Origin: Streptomyces djakartensis
Lineage (GTDB): Bacteria > Actinomycetota > Actinomycetes > Streptomycetales > Streptomycetaceae
Direction: 5' to 3'
Length of the DNA: 64,000 nucleotides
NCBI RefSeq assembly: GCF_014651075.1
Contig: NZ_BMWE01000017.1
Location: 62,001-126,000, forward strand
Positions 11,504-20,482 of this stretch are shown here, one piece after another. The position numbers and the translations under genes are program-made. Every line of letters starts with the position of its first letter. The stretch's first letter is position 1. The notes under the pieces were generated by a model that was not told where the DNA came from, did not search any database, and saw nothing but the letters and a program-made list of their open reading frames with translations.

Positions 11504-11547
11504 CTCCTCCCCCAAGCCCTCGGCTTCGCTCGAGCAGGGGCCCCCAT
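11504..11547. repeat. Dispersed Streptomyces intergenic repeat
   Basis: The segment reads CTCCTCCCCCAAG, then CCTCGGCTTCGCTCGAGC, then AGGGGCCCCCAT. I recognise this as a sequence that recurs between genes in many Streptomyces genomes. It can fold, with the CTCGGCTTCGCTCGAG core in the loop region and C-rich and G-rich arms on the outside. A degenerate reverse copy is at 42300-42333. Confidence 0.6.
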
Positions 11548-11856
11548 CGAAGGCGCTCCGGCGCCATGCGATGCACGGCACCGGACCACGCGACCTGATC
11601 GGGCGCTCCCAGTGAAAGGACCCGTAAGGCCTGCCGCGACAGTGGCCTCGTCGCCCGGAGGGCGGCGGAGGCCACCAACAGGCCCCGGCGGGAGTCCGGG
11701 AAGTCGCGCCGTCCGCCCGAAGGGGCGGGTCCCCGCGGCGAGCGTGCGCGCCGGACGTCGCGGAGCCGGCGGGACTTCGCGAACACCTCCTTCCCCGAGC
11801 GCGCCGCCCCGGCAGTCCCGGAGCAGTGGGAGGCGGGGTGCCCTTGGCCCCCGTGC

Positions 11857-12200
11857 GGGGCCGGGGCACCGGTTCGCGTGCCCTGTGGGGGTGCATCCGT
11901 GTGGTCCCCGTGTGGGGCCGGGGCACCGGTTCGGGTGTCCCGTGGGGGTGCATCCGTGTGGTCCCCGTTGTGGGGCCGGGGCACCGGTTCGCGTGCCCTG
12001 TGGGGGTGCATCCGTGTGGTCCCCGTTGTGGGGCCGGGGCACCGGTTCGGGTGTCCCGTGGGGGTGCATCCGTGTGGTCCCCGTTGTGGGGCCGGGGCAC
12101 CGGTTCGCGTGCCCTGTGGGGGCGCATCCGCGCGGTCCCCGCGCGGAGCCGGGGCACCCGTCCGCGCGCCCCGTGGGGCATCACCCGCGTGGCCCCCGAG
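11857..12200. repeat. Tandem array, 57-58 bp unit, six copies
   Basis: Units begin with GGGGCCGGGGCACCGG at 11857, 11914, 11972, 12030 and 12088; a sixth, more diverged unit begins near 12145 and fades out by 12200. Copies 1, 3 and 5 read CGCGTGCCCTGTG after the shared ACCGGTT; copies 2 and 4 read CGGGTGTCCCGTG, so the array is A-B-A-B-A. Both types keep a hairpin: GGGCAC pairs with GTGCCC in type A, GGGGCACC with GGTGTCCC (one G-T wobble) in type B. The period is not a multiple of three, so no single repeated peptide is encoded. Confidence 0.9.
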
Positions 12201-12240
12201 AAGGCGCCCCCGGCCACGGCGATCGCGAGGATGCGGGGCA

Positions 12241-12806
12241 TGGGTATACGCACGCTCCTCCGCCGCACGGCACCAGGCGTGGCACGCCCGCCGGTCCCGG
12301 TCTTCGCGGCCGCAGCAAGCACCCTCCGTGTCCGCGTCACACCGGCCACTGTCCTGCGCCGCACCACGGCGGACCTCCGCCGGCGCCTGGCCCCCGGACG
12401 GCGGCCGGCCGACACCACCCGCACAGGCGCCCCCGGCATAGGCGCCACCGGCACAGGTCCCGCGTCCGCCTCCGGCCCCCTCGACGTCACCGGCCCCCTC
12501 GACGTCACCGGCCCACTGGCCCTGCCTGCCGTCACCGACCCCGCGAACCGCGCGGGCACGCCCGCTCCGCCCCCACGCGGCGGCACGCCGGACGCCCCCG
12601 TCAGGCCCTCCGGCCCCTGGGCCGGCCTGGCCCGCGGCTACCTGACCCTCGTCCTCGTCCTGCGGCCACGGCCGCGCTCCGCGGGCACCATCACGGTGTT
12701 CATCGTGCGGACGACCGATTCCCTCAGCGGACCACCGGACGGCTCGGCTCGGGGTCACCGGCGTGCCCAGGACCGTCCGGGACCCGCACCGGACGCCACG
12801 CCCTGA
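12241..12806 (+). CDS. Doubtful hypothetical ORF after the tandem array
   Basis: An open frame of 188 codons starting with ATG GGT ATA at 12241 (another ATG nine bases earlier). Third positions are mostly G or C, as in real genes here, and the first ~45 residues look protein-like (arginine-rich helix-forming segments). The rest is Pro/Gly/Thr-rich with a GPLDVT direct repeat, and the end overlaps the convergent DUF4184 gene by 83 bp. I recognise no family. It could be a decayed or lineage-specific gene, or chance. From 11427 to 12240 I see no gene at all, only the two repeats listed. Confidence 0.22.
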
Positions 12807-13593
12807 CCCCCACGGCGTACAGCAGCAGCGCCGGGACGAGCCCCGCACCGGCGCCGAAGCACACCGTGGGAATGATCTCCCACGGCTTCGCGGCCGAGCC
12901 CCAGCAGGCCCACCACCGCGCCGCCCGCTGCACCGCCCCTAGCAGCGCGAAACCGCCGATCACCGCACCGGCCGCCCACCGGTCCCGCGCCGACAGCACG
13001 GCGATCCCCACCGGCATCCCCACCGGCTCGCGCGCAGTCGTCCGCCGCAGCCCCAGCGTCACGAACACGGCGATCACGACCGCGGCCACCGCCGAACCGC
13101 CGTACTGCAGGTACCAGTACAGCGGCGAGCCCGCCACCTCCCGGCCCAGCACCGGAAACAGCCGCATTCCCCACCGGTCGAGGTGGGTGAACGCGTCCCA
13201 CACGACGTGCGTCAGCGCGCCCAGTACCGCGGACACGTACCACCACAGCACCAGGGACGGCCGCACCCGCGCGCGCGGCGCCCCACACCGCAGCAGGGCG
13301 GCCACCCGTCCCTGCCGGGCCCGCGGCAGCAGCGCCACCAGCGGCTCGCGCACCAGCAGCCACAGTCCCACCAGCGTCCAGGCGACCAGCACGTCGACCG
13401 TGAACACGCCCGGCAGCGAGTGCGTGACGTCACCGAACTCCATCGCCCCGGACACCACGCTCGCCGCGTAGTAGGTCATGTCGGGCGCGAAGGAGCCCGC
13501 CACGAGTACGGCCGGCACCAGCGGGCCCCGGCCGGTGCCGTCGGTGCGCACGGCGGGCAGCACGGCAGCCGCGTGGCTCAGTGTGAAGGGCAA
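12724..13593 (-). CDS. DUF4184 family membrane protein
   Basis: Integral membrane protein, 289 residues, matching the family opening LPFTLSHAAAVLP, followed by GSFAPDM, GDVTHSLPG and THVVWDAFTH, with conserved histidines and aspartates in or near membrane segments. These residues resemble those of membrane-bound metal-dependent hydrolases of the YdjM/LexA-binding type, but no activity is established. At least six hydrophobic spans are visible. I chose TTG at 13591-13593 because GAGGAG is 5 nt upstream and the family begins exactly here; the longer ATG form at 13659 adds an unrelated tail. It is divergent from the lytic transglycosylase. Confidence 0.8.
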   Translation of the reverse strand: MPFTLSHAAAVLPAVRTDGTGRGPLVPAVLVAGSFAPDMTYYAASVVSGAMEFGDVTHSLPGVFTVDVLVAWTLVGLWLLVREPLVALLPRARQGRVAALLRCGAPRARVRPSLVLWWYVSAVLGALTHVVWDAFTHLDRWGMRLFPVLGREVAGSPLYWYLQYGGSAVAAVVIAVFVTLGLRRTTAREPVGMPVGIAVLSARDRWAAGAVIGGFALLGAVQRAARWWACWGSAAKPWEIIPTVCFGAGAGLVPALLLYAVGVRAWRPVRVPDGPGHAGDPEPSRPVVR

Positions 13594-13905
13594 CTCGGCT
13601 CCTCGTGACGGTCGTTGCCAGGGAGAACGGAGGGGCCCAGTATGCGGGATCCCGGTCATCGGCCGTCCGCCGTGCCCGCCACATGAGTAACTGGTGAAAA
13701 ACGGGCACGAACGGGTGCCCGGGCAAAGGAACTTGTCGTAGGGTCGCCAGGGTCACCGTGCCGGGGGCCGGAATCCTGCCGGCCGGAGGGCAACCACCCG
13801 GCCCGGTCGATCGTCACAACAGAGCGAACGCAACAACAGAACGCGTACGCATCACAAGAGCACGAACGCGGCACAGCAGCACGACAGCGCGCGACAGGCG
13901 GAGAC

Positions 13906-13921
13906 GGGCGCTCGGGCGCCC
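13906..13921 (+). promoter_or_regulatory. Hairpin just upstream of the transglycosylase ribosome site
   Basis: GGGCGC (13906-13911), loop TCGG, GCGCCC (13916-13921). The GGGAGGGG ribosome binding site follows directly, so the stem could modulate translation initiation (inference). The rest of the 13594-13939 gap shows no gene. I looked for a c-di-AMP (ydaO) riboswitch, common before cell wall hydrolases, and did not find its motifs. Confidence 0.3.
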
Positions 13922-13939
13922 ACGGGAGGGGTTCACTCT

Positions 13940-15736
13940 ATGGCGGCGCAATTCGGCAGGAGGCTGCGCAAGGGGGCGGCAACCACCGCCGTGGCCGCGG
14001 TAGCGGTCGCGGCCCTGTCCGCCTCCCAGGCTCCGGGCGTGAACGACCACGGCAGACAGACCGCCGCGGACGCCATGCCCTCACCCGACGCGAGCTCCTC
14101 CGACGGCAGCGCCACCGGCAACTCGCCGTACTTCACGGACCTGCCGCCGCTCAACAGCCCCAACCCGTCGCCGAGCACCGGAACCGGCCCCGTCGCTCCC
14201 GGTGCCACCGAGGCGGGCATTCCCGCCACCGTCCTCGACGCCTACAAGAAGGCCGAGGCCGCACTGCGCGAGAGCAAGCCCGGCTGCAACCTGCCCTGGC
14301 AACTCCTCGCGGCCATCGGCCGGGTGGAGTCCGGCCAGGCCCGCGGCGGCCGGGTCGCCGCCGACGGCACCACCATCTCACCGATCCTCGGCCCGCAGCT
14401 CGACGGCAACGGCTTCGCCCTCATCAAGGACACCGACAACGGCGCGTACGACGGCAACAGCGCCTACGACCAGGCCGTCGGGCCCATGCAGTTCATCCCG
14501 TCCACCTGGGCATGGGCGGGCCGCGACGGCAACGCCGACGGCAAGAGGGACCCCAACAACGTCTACGACGCCGCGCTCGCCGCCGGCCACTACCTCTGCC
14601 GCAACAACTGGGACCTGTCCGACCAGGGTGACCTCGACCGGGCGATTCTCAGCTACAACCAGTCGCGGGAGTACCTGAACCTCGTCATGAGGTGGCTGGA
14701 GTACTACCGCAAGGGCACGCACGAGATCCCCGACGGCACCGGCACGCTGCCCGGCAACCGCAGCGACGGCACGACCGGGGTGAGCCCCACGCCCTCGACT
14801 CCGAAGACGCCGAAGACGCCCAAGACGCCCAAGACGCCCAAGACGCCCAAGACGCCGAGTACACCGAACAGGCCGGCTCCGGGCGGCCCGAAGCCCGCGC
14901 CCAGCCCCGGGCCCGAGAAGCCCGGCGGGGGCGGCACGACCACCCCCAAGCCGCCCACCGACCCCGGCGGCACCCCGAGCGCCCCGCCCTCCACACCTCC
15001 CGAGACCCCCACGGACAGGGTGCACCACCTGGAGGACGCCGGCACCGCGAAGCTCACCGCGATGGCCGGCGACACGTTCGACCGGCGGATCGGCACCCGT
15101 GCGGAGACCAGGTCGGGCGAGGCCGTCGGCAAGGTCAGGATCCGCTTCACGATCGTCGGCGACACCGACACCACCTTCACCGGCGGCGAGAGCGTGGCCA
15201 CGATCGCCACCAACAGCTCCGGCGTCGCCGTGGCGCCCGCTCTCCAGGCGGGCGAGAAGACGGGCGACGTCACCGTCCGGGCCACCGTCGTGGGCCGTGT
15301 GCTCCCGGGCCTCGACTACACGGCCACCGTCACCGAACGGGCCGCCGACAAGCTCGCCCGCACCGCTGACACCGCGCTCACCTGCATCCCGGGCGGCGAG
15401 TTCACCGGCCAGGTCGAGGTGAAGGCCACCTACCAGGGCGCCGTCGCGGACGGCGTCGCGGCCACCGCCACGCTGATCAAGTCGGCGGACGACCCCACCG
15501 CCAACGACAAGGGCCCGTACTTCAAGGACGCCGACGGCAAGGCCGTACGCACCCTGGCGGGCCTCAAGACGGACGCCAAGGGCCTGCTGAAGCTGCCGAA
15601 GCTGTACGCGGACGACACGACCGGCACGTTCCTGCTGCGCGTCACCACCGCGGGCGGAGCGACCCTCACGGCCGAACTGACCGTGGCGGCGGCCGAGGCG
15701 TCCTCGCCCAGCCCGTCGGCCAGTCCGAGCGCGTAG
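13940..15736 (+). CDS. Secreted lytic transglycosylase with PKT linker and C-terminal beta domain
   Basis: Cell-wall hydrolase that cleaves the MurNAc-GlcNAc bond of peptidoglycan. An N-terminal signal (RRLRKGAATTAVAAVAV) is followed by a Ser/Pro-rich spacer and an SLT-type lysozyme-like domain at about residues 95-260: catalytic Glu130 in GRVESGQ, then GPMQFIPSTW and AILSYNQS, all standard. A Pro/Lys/Thr linker (TPKTPKTP and so on) spans about 283-355. The last ~230 residues form beta-strand-rich Ig-like/invasin-like repeats (RIRFTIVGDT, VEVKATYQG) that probably bind the wall. Start ATG follows GGGAGGGG by 8 nt. A strong hairpin follows the stop. Confidence 0.9.
   Translation: MAAQFGRRLRKGAATTAVAAVAVAALSASQAPGVNDHGRQTAADAMPSPDASSSDGSATGNSPYFTDLPPLNSPNPSPSTGTGPVAPGATEAGIPATVLDAYKKAEAALRESKPGCNLPWQLLAAIGRVESGQARGGRVAADGTTISPILGPQLDGNGFALIKDTDNGAYDGNSAYDQAVGPMQFIPSTWAWAGRDGNADGKRDPNNVYDAALAAGHYLCRNNWDLSDQGDLDRAILSYNQSREYLNLVMRWLEYYRKGTHEIPDGTGTLPGNRSDGTTGVSPTPSTPKTPKTPKTPKTPKTPKTPSTPNRPAPGGPKPAPSPGPEKPGGGGTTTPKPPTDPGGTPSAPPSTPPETPTDRVHHLEDAGTAKLTAMAGDTFDRRIGTRAETRSGEAVGKVRIRFTIVGDTDTTFTGGESVATIATNSSGVAVAPALQAGEKTGDVTVRATVVGRVLPGLDYTATVTERAADKLARTADTALTCIPGGEFTGQVEVKATYQGAVADGVAATATLIKSADDPTANDKGPYFKDADGKAVRTLAGLKTDAKGLLKLPKLYADDTTGTFLLRVTTAGGATLTAELTVAAAEASSPSPSASPSA
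14801..14854 (+). repeat. 9-bp tandem repeat inside the transglycosylase gene, six copies
   Basis: Two copies of CCGAAGACG are followed by four of CCCAAGACG, encoding the Pro-Lys-Thr linker. The four last copies are identical, which favours slippage; gain or loss of a unit keeps the reading frame and only changes linker length. Confidence 0.9.
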
Positions 15737-15755
15737 CCCCCGGACGGCACCGGCG

Positions 15756-15779
15756 ACGCCCCTCCCCAGGGAGGGGCGT
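15756..15779 (+). terminator. Strong hairpin after the transglycosylase gene
   Basis: ACGCCCCTCCC (15756-15766) is exactly complementary to GGGAGGGGCGT (15769-15779), giving 9-11 bp of stem with a very short loop, 20 nt after the stop and followed by TCGTTGTGTG. Confidence 0.75.
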
Positions 15780-15874
15780 TCGTTGTGTGTGCAACGTGTT
15801 CTCATCCCGGCCGCCCGTTGCTACCGTGCCAGAAAGCTGACGATGCATCAGCTCAAGCCGTGGGGAGGCCCCGT

Positions 15875-16009
15875 ATGCGCGCCCTCGTAGCCGCCGCCAC
15901 CGGTCTCGCCGTCGCCTTCGCCGTGGTACTCACGCTGACCGCCCTCGGCACGTCCTCGGGCGGCACGTCCCCGAAGCCGCTGCTGACGACGGTGCCCGCA
16001 CACCCCTGA
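15875..16009 (+). CDS. SPW_0924-like small membrane peptide
   Basis: A 44-residue peptide with one hydrophobic segment (LVAAATGLAVAFAVVLTLTA) and a short polar tail ending in LLTTVPAHP. I recognise it as the small SPW_0924 family conserved in Streptomyces; no function is known. The ATG is preceded by GGGGAGG 6 nt upstream; the open frame extends further upstream but that part is not conserved. It lies 25 nt before the DUF3068 gene and is probably cotranscribed with it. Confidence 0.75.
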   Translation: MRALVAAATGLAVAFAVVLTLTALGTSSGGTSPKPLLTTVPAHP

Positions 16010-16034
16010 CCGCCCGCCCGGGAGGGAGGCCGAG

Positions 16035-17027
16035 ATGCGCCGCAAGGCCGGCCTGGTCCTGCTCGCCCTCGCCGTGTTCTTCGCGGCACTGTCCCCGCTG
16101 CTGCGCTGGTACGCCTTCCCGCGCCTCGCCAAGGTCCCGGCCAACCACTACCAGGACATGGTCCTGGAGGCGGAGAACGCCACCCTCCTCGACTACGGCA
16201 CGATGCGGGCGAAGAAGGTCCCCAAGGTCACCATCGTGCAGACCCTCAAGGGCGACGTCGAAGCCTCCGAGCGGATCGAGGAGTCGGCCGGCCGGGACGT
16301 GGTCGTCTGGGACGGCCTGTCCTACGTCGTCGGCCCCGACGGCAGGATGGTGTCCAGGATCCCCGAGCGCTACATCTTCGACGCCCACACCCAGGAACCC
16401 GTCCGCGCCACCGGCGAGATGGTCGACGGCGATCCGGTGCGCCGCGAGGGCATCGAGTTCAAGTGGCCCTTCCTCACGGAGAAACGGAACTACGAGTACT
16501 TCGACGCCCAGGCCCGTGTCACCGCCCCCATCCACTACAAGGGCACCCGGGACTTCCGCGGCCTGGAGGTGTACTACTTCGAGCAGACCATCCCCTGGAC
16601 CAAGGTGAGGATCCCCAAGACCCTGCCCGTCGAGGGCCTCACCCCCGAGGCGGTCGCCGAGACCGGCACCACCCGCTGGTACACCACGGTCCGCAGGTTC
16701 TGGGTCGAACCCCTCACCGGCGCCCCCGTCTACGGCGAGGAGCTCCACCGGGAGGAACTGCGCGGCGGCGCGCTCCTCGGCGACCGCGCCAAGGTGACCG
16801 CGTTCGCCGGACACGTGAAGATGCGGGAGGACTACATCACCCACACCGTCGACCTGGTGAAGTCCCAGCGCCTGCTCATCCTGCTGATGACGTCCTGGCT
16901 GCCCTGGGGCTCCCTCACCCTCGGCCTGCTCCTGCTGGCCCTCGCGCTGTATCTCGAGGCCCGAAGCCGCCGCCCCTCCGGTCCGGCCCCCGCGTCGGCC
17001 GGGGAACCGTCGCCGGTCAGCGCCTGA
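16035..17027 (+). CDS. DUF3068 family membrane-anchored protein
   Basis: 330-residue protein with an N-terminal membrane segment (VLLALAVFFAALSPLL), a long extracytoplasmic part and a C-terminal membrane segment (WGSLTLGLLLLALALYL) before a basic/Pro tail. The layout and the motifs KVPANHYQD, GLEVYYFEQ and RRFWVEPLTG match DUF3068, which includes the actinobacterial PorA-like annotation. No biochemical role is known. A ribosome site GGGAGGGAGG precedes the ATG. The last 11 bp overlap the 3' end of hrpB, so the two convergent genes share their ends. Confidence 0.85.
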   Translation: MRRKAGLVLLALAVFFAALSPLLRWYAFPRLAKVPANHYQDMVLEAENATLLDYGTMRAKKVPKVTIVQTLKGDVEASERIEESAGRDVVVWDGLSYVVGPDGRMVSRIPERYIFDAHTQEPVRATGEMVDGDPVRREGIEFKWPFLTEKRNYEYFDAQARVTAPIHYKGTRDFRGLEVYYFEQTIPWTKVRIPKTLPVEGLTPEAVAETGTTRWYTTVRRFWVEPLTGAPVYGEELHREELRGGALLGDRAKVTAFAGHVKMREDYITHTVDLVKSQRLLILLMTSWLPWGSLTLGLLLLALALYLEARSRRPSGPAPASAGEPSPVSA

Positions 17028-19527
17028 GGCGGGCGTTGGTGTGCCGGGTCGGCTCGGCTGCGGCCGGATCCTGCGGCCACGGATGCTTCGGATACCGCCC
17101 GCGCAGCTCCGCCCGTACGCCCTGGTAGCCGTCCCTCCAGAAGGAGGCGAGATCGGCCGTGACGGCGGCCGGCCGCCCGGCCGGGGAGAGCAGATGCACG
17201 AGCAGCGGCACACCGGCGACCCGTGGCGACTGCTGGAGCCCGAACATCTCCTGCAACTTCACGGCGAGCACCGGCTGTTCGGGCCGCGCGTAGTCGATCC
17301 GGATCCTCGACCCGCTTGGCACGGTGATCCGCTCCGGGGCGAGCTCGTCGAGCCGCCCGGCTTCTCCGGACGCCCAGGGCAGCAGCCGCGCGAGCGCCTC
17401 CCCGGCATCGATCCGGGCCAGATCCGCCCGCCGCCGTGCCCGGCTCAGCTCCGGCTCCAGCCACTCCTCCACGCGCGCGTGCAGCGCGCCGTCGGACACA
17501 TCGGGCCAGGGCTCCCCGAGATGCAGCCGCAAGAACGCGAGCCGCTGCCGCAGCACACCGGCCTCCGCCGGCCACCGCAGCAGCCCGAACCCCTCCCGCC
17601 GCAGCCCCTCCAGCAGCGCGTCGCGTACGAGCCCTGGGTCCGGGTCCGTCAGCGACCGCACCGACAGCTCCACGGCGCCCAGCCGCTCCACCCGCCGCGC
17701 CACGACGTCCCCGCCGTCCCAGCGCACCTCGTCCCGGACCTCCAGCAGCGCCCCCGCGGCGAGCCGGGCCACGTCCTCGTCGACGACAGCCCCGAGCTGC
17801 ACGCGCGCGTGGCCCTTCCCGACGGGCCGGTCGGCCACCGCGACACTGATCCAGTCCGCGCCACTCAGTCCACTGCCCGCACCGGCCTCGGCGCGCGTCC
17901 CGGACAGCATCAGGTACGACCCGCCGTCTGCCCTGGCGACCCGCTCGGGGAAGGCGAGGGCGGCGACCAGCCCGGCTTGCCGATCCTCCGAGTGGCTGCG
18001 GTCACGGGCGGGCGGGCGGGAAACCTCCGCACCCACGGCCCGCAGCCGCCGAACCTCACTCCGCCACCGCGCGGCATAGGCGTCACCCCCACGCCGAGCA
18101 CGCCGCAAGGCTACGGCCAGATCATCCCCGTACTCCCGGGGCGCCTCCTCGCTCAAAAGGGCGACGACCTCCGCCGCCACATCGGAGCCCACGAACGGCA
18201 CCGAATCCACCAACGCCCGCCCCAACCGGGGGTGCACCCCCAGCCGGGCCAGAGCAACCCCCCGCTCCGTGGCCCGCCCGACGTCGTCAACCGCCCCCAC
18301 GGCCGCCAGAACACCCCGCGCCGCCGCCATGGCCCCAACCGGCGGCGCATCCAGCAGCGCCAGCCCGGACGCCTCCGGATCCCCCCAGCACGCCACCTGC
18401 AACGCGAACGCCGTCAGATCGGCCACCTTGATCTCCGGCGAGGGAAAACGCGGCAGACGCGCGTCCTCGGCCTCCGCCCAGCACCGGTACACCGCCCCCG
18501 GCGCCTCACGCCCGGCCCGCCCCGCCCGCTGCCGCCCGGCCGCCTGTGACGCCCGCACCGTCGTCAGCGCACTCAGCCCCCGCGCGTGGTCGACCCGCGG
18601 CTCGCGCGCGAGTCCCGAGTCCACGACGGTCCGCACCCCCGGCACCGTCAGTGACGACTCAGCGACGGACGTGGCCAGCACCACCCGCCGCCGCTCCCCG
18701 GGCATCAGCACCGCGTCCTGCACGGCGGCCGACGCCCGCCCGTGCACCCGCAGCACGTCCACATCACCGAGCCCCGCGAGCTGCCCGGCCACCCGGGTGA
18801 TCTCCCCGACGCCCGGCAGGAAACACAGCACGTCCCCGTCCCGCTCGGCCAGCGCCCGCCGCACCACCGACGCCACATGCGACAGCAGCGCCGGGTCGAC
18901 CCGCATCCCGTGCGGCGGCCGTACCGGGCGTACCGGCGGCGCCCAGACGACCTCCACCGGATGCGAGGCACCCCGCGCCTCCACCACCGGCGCACCGCCC
19001 AGCAGCCGCGCCCACCCCTGCGCGTCCGTCGTCGCCGACGCGGCCACCAGCCGCAGCTCCGGCCGCAGGGTCTCCCGGACGTCCCACAGGAAGGCCGCCG
19101 CCGTGTCCGCGTCCAGATGCCGCTCATGGCACTCGTCGAGCACCACCACGTCCACGCCGGACAGCTCCTGGTCGCGCTGCAGCCGCTGGAGCAGTACACC
19201 GGTCGTCACGACCTCCACGCACGTGTCCCGCCCGGTGACCCGCTCCCCGCGCACCGTGTAACCGACGCATCCGCCGGTCTTCTCGCCCAGCAGCCACGCC
19301 ATCCGCCGCGCCGCCGCCCGGGCCGCGATCCGCCGCGGCTCGGCCACCACCACCCGCCGCCGGGGCCCGTCCCCGAGCAGCCCCGCCAGCGCCAGCGGCA
19401 CCAAGGTGGTCTTGCCGGTGCCGGGCGGCGCGACGAGCACCGCGGTGCCGTGGGCGTCCAGGGCCTCGGTCAGGCCGGGCAGGGCATCGCGTACGGGCAG
19501 ATCGGCCAGGGCGTCGTAACGGATCAC
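17017..19527 (-). CDS. hrpB: ATP-dependent helicase HrpB
   Basis: DEAH-box-like RNA helicase of the HrpB family, 836 residues, normal length. Walker A APPGTGKTT lies near residue 35, the DECH box (VVLDECHERH) near 130, a SAT-type motif (VAASATT) near 165, and the motif VI region QRAGRAGREAPG near 340. The HrpB_C domain (LALEP-type end, SPAGRPAAVTADLASFW) closes the protein. HrpB is widespread but its cellular RNA substrate in bacteria is unknown. It begins 4 nt after the end of the upstream methyltransferase gene on the same strand, so the two are probably one transcription unit. Confidence 0.93.
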   Translation of the reverse strand: MIRYDALADLPVRDALPGLTEALDAHGTAVLVAPPGTGKTTLVPLALAGLLGDGPRRRVVVAEPRRIAARAAARRMAWLLGEKTGGCVGYTVRGERVTGRDTCVEVVTTGVLLQRLQRDQELSGVDVVVLDECHERHLDADTAAAFLWDVRETLRPELRLVAASATTDAQGWARLLGGAPVVEARGASHPVEVVWAPPVRPVRPPHGMRVDPALLSHVASVVRRALAERDGDVLCFLPGVGEITRVAGQLAGLGDVDVLRVHGRASAAVQDAVLMPGERRRVVLATSVAESSLTVPGVRTVVDSGLAREPRVDHARGLSALTTVRASQAAGRQRAGRAGREAPGAVYRCWAEAEDARLPRFPSPEIKVADLTAFALQVACWGDPEASGLALLDAPPVGAMAAARGVLAAVGAVDDVGRATERGVALARLGVHPRLGRALVDSVPFVGSDVAAEVVALLSEEAPREYGDDLAVALRRARRGGDAYAARWRSEVRRLRAVGAEVSRPPARDRSHSEDRQAGLVAALAFPERVARADGGSYLMLSGTRAEAGAGSGLSGADWISVAVADRPVGKGHARVQLGAVVDEDVARLAAGALLEVRDEVRWDGGDVVARRVERLGAVELSVRSLTDPDPGLVRDALLEGLRREGFGLLRWPAEAGVLRQRLAFLRLHLGEPWPDVSDGALHARVEEWLEPELSRARRRADLARIDAGEALARLLPWASGEAGRLDELAPERITVPSGSRIRIDYARPEQPVLAVKLQEMFGLQQSPRVAGVPLLVHLLSPAGRPAAVTADLASFWRDGYQGVRAELRGRYPKHPWPQDPAAAEPTRHTNARLRR

Positions 19528-19531
19528 GCAC

Positions 19532-20482
19532 TCAGTCTCGTACGCACACGAAGATCGCCGTCCCCGGGATCAGGTTCCCGCGCAGCGGCGACCAGCCGCC
19601 CCACTCGGAGGTGTTCCAGGCCGGCCACTCCGGCTCCACCAGGTCGACCAGCCGGAAACCCGACGCCACGACGTCCCGGACGCGGTCGCCGAGCGTGCGG
19701 TGGTGCTCCACGTAGACCGCGCGGCCCTGCTCGTCCTGCTCGACGTAGGGCGTGCGGTCGAAGTACGACGACGCCACCGACAGCCCCTCCGGCCCCGGCT
19801 CGTCGGGGAAGGCCCAGCGGATCGGATGCGTCACGGAGAAGACGAGACGGCCCCCGGGGCGCAGCACCCGGCGCACCTCGCGCAGGACCTGACGCGGGTC
19901 CGCGACGAAGGGCAGCGCCCCGTACGCCGAGCAGGCCAGGTCGAAGGAGCCGTCGGCGAAGGGCAGCGCACCGGCGTCGGCGCACACCAGCGGGAACGAG
20001 CCGCCGATGCGCAGCGCGTGCTGCAGCTGCCGGTGCGAGATGTCCAGCGCCACCGGACGCGCCCCCTGGGCGGTCAGCCAGCGCGAGCACTGGGCGGCGC
20101 CGGCCCCGAGCTCCAGGACGTCCTTGCTCTTCAGCTCCTCCGGCGGGCCGAGCAGCTCGGCCTCCACCTCGTCCAGCCCCTCGGGGCCCCAGACGAAGCG
20201 GTCGTCGCCGAGGAAGGTGCCGTGCTCGACCTGGTACTCGTCCGCGTTGCGGTCCCACCAGCCACGATTGGCGCGGGAGCTCTCCGTGACCCCGGCGGCA
20301 CGCCGGGTGGCCTCGGGTTCGGACGCTTCGGGCTCTTGGATGATCGGCTCCCTGGTCGTACTCTTCCGTCCAGCCGGTCCCGAGGGGTCGCGAAGGGGGC
20401 TCCGCCCGCCCCTCGTGGCCTCGAACGACACGACTTGTGCCGGGTATGCGACGTTCCACCCCGCGTGGGCGGCTTCGCGCAT
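19532..20482 (-). CDS. Class I SAM-dependent methyltransferase
   Basis: Rossmann-fold methyltransferase with the SAM-binding loop VLELGAGAAQ, a second acidic end (VALDIS), CADAGALPFADGSFDLA, and LREVRRVLRPGGRLVFS, typical of Methyltransf_11. The domain is preceded by ANRGWWDRNADEYQ. The methyl acceptor is unknown. The start is uncertain: conservation seems to begin near 20350, where GGGAG stands before ATC ATC codons but no ATG, GTG or TTG is present. I give the next upstream ATG (20480-20482), which overlaps the rpsA promoter on the other strand. It lies directly before hrpB. Confidence 0.75.
   Translation of the reverse strand: MREAAHAGWNVAYPAQVVSFEATRGGRSPLRDPSGPAGRKSTTREPIIQEPEASEPEATRRAAGVTESSRANRGWWDRNADEYQVEHGTFLGDDRFVWGPEGLDEVEAELLGPPEELKSKDVLELGAGAAQCSRWLTAQGARPVALDISHRQLQHALRIGGSFPLVCADAGALPFADGSFDLACSAYGALPFVADPRQVLREVRRVLRPGGRLVFSVTHPIRWAFPDEPGPEGLSVASSYFDRTPYVEQDEQGRAVYVEHHRTLGDRVRDVVASGFRLVDLVEPEWPAWNTSEWGGWSPLRGNLIPGTAIFVCVRD

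Noticed and set aside
11105..12848. Long minus-strand frames running through the 58-bp array
   Set aside because: They consist of repeated His/Pro/Thr/Gly runs produced by the tandem units in shifting frames; they overlap the 3' part of polA and show no family features.
13660..13939. c-di-AMP (ydaO) riboswitch before the transglycosylase
   Set aside because: Often found before cell wall hydrolases in Streptomyces, but I could not find its conserved blocks; only a small hairpin is present.
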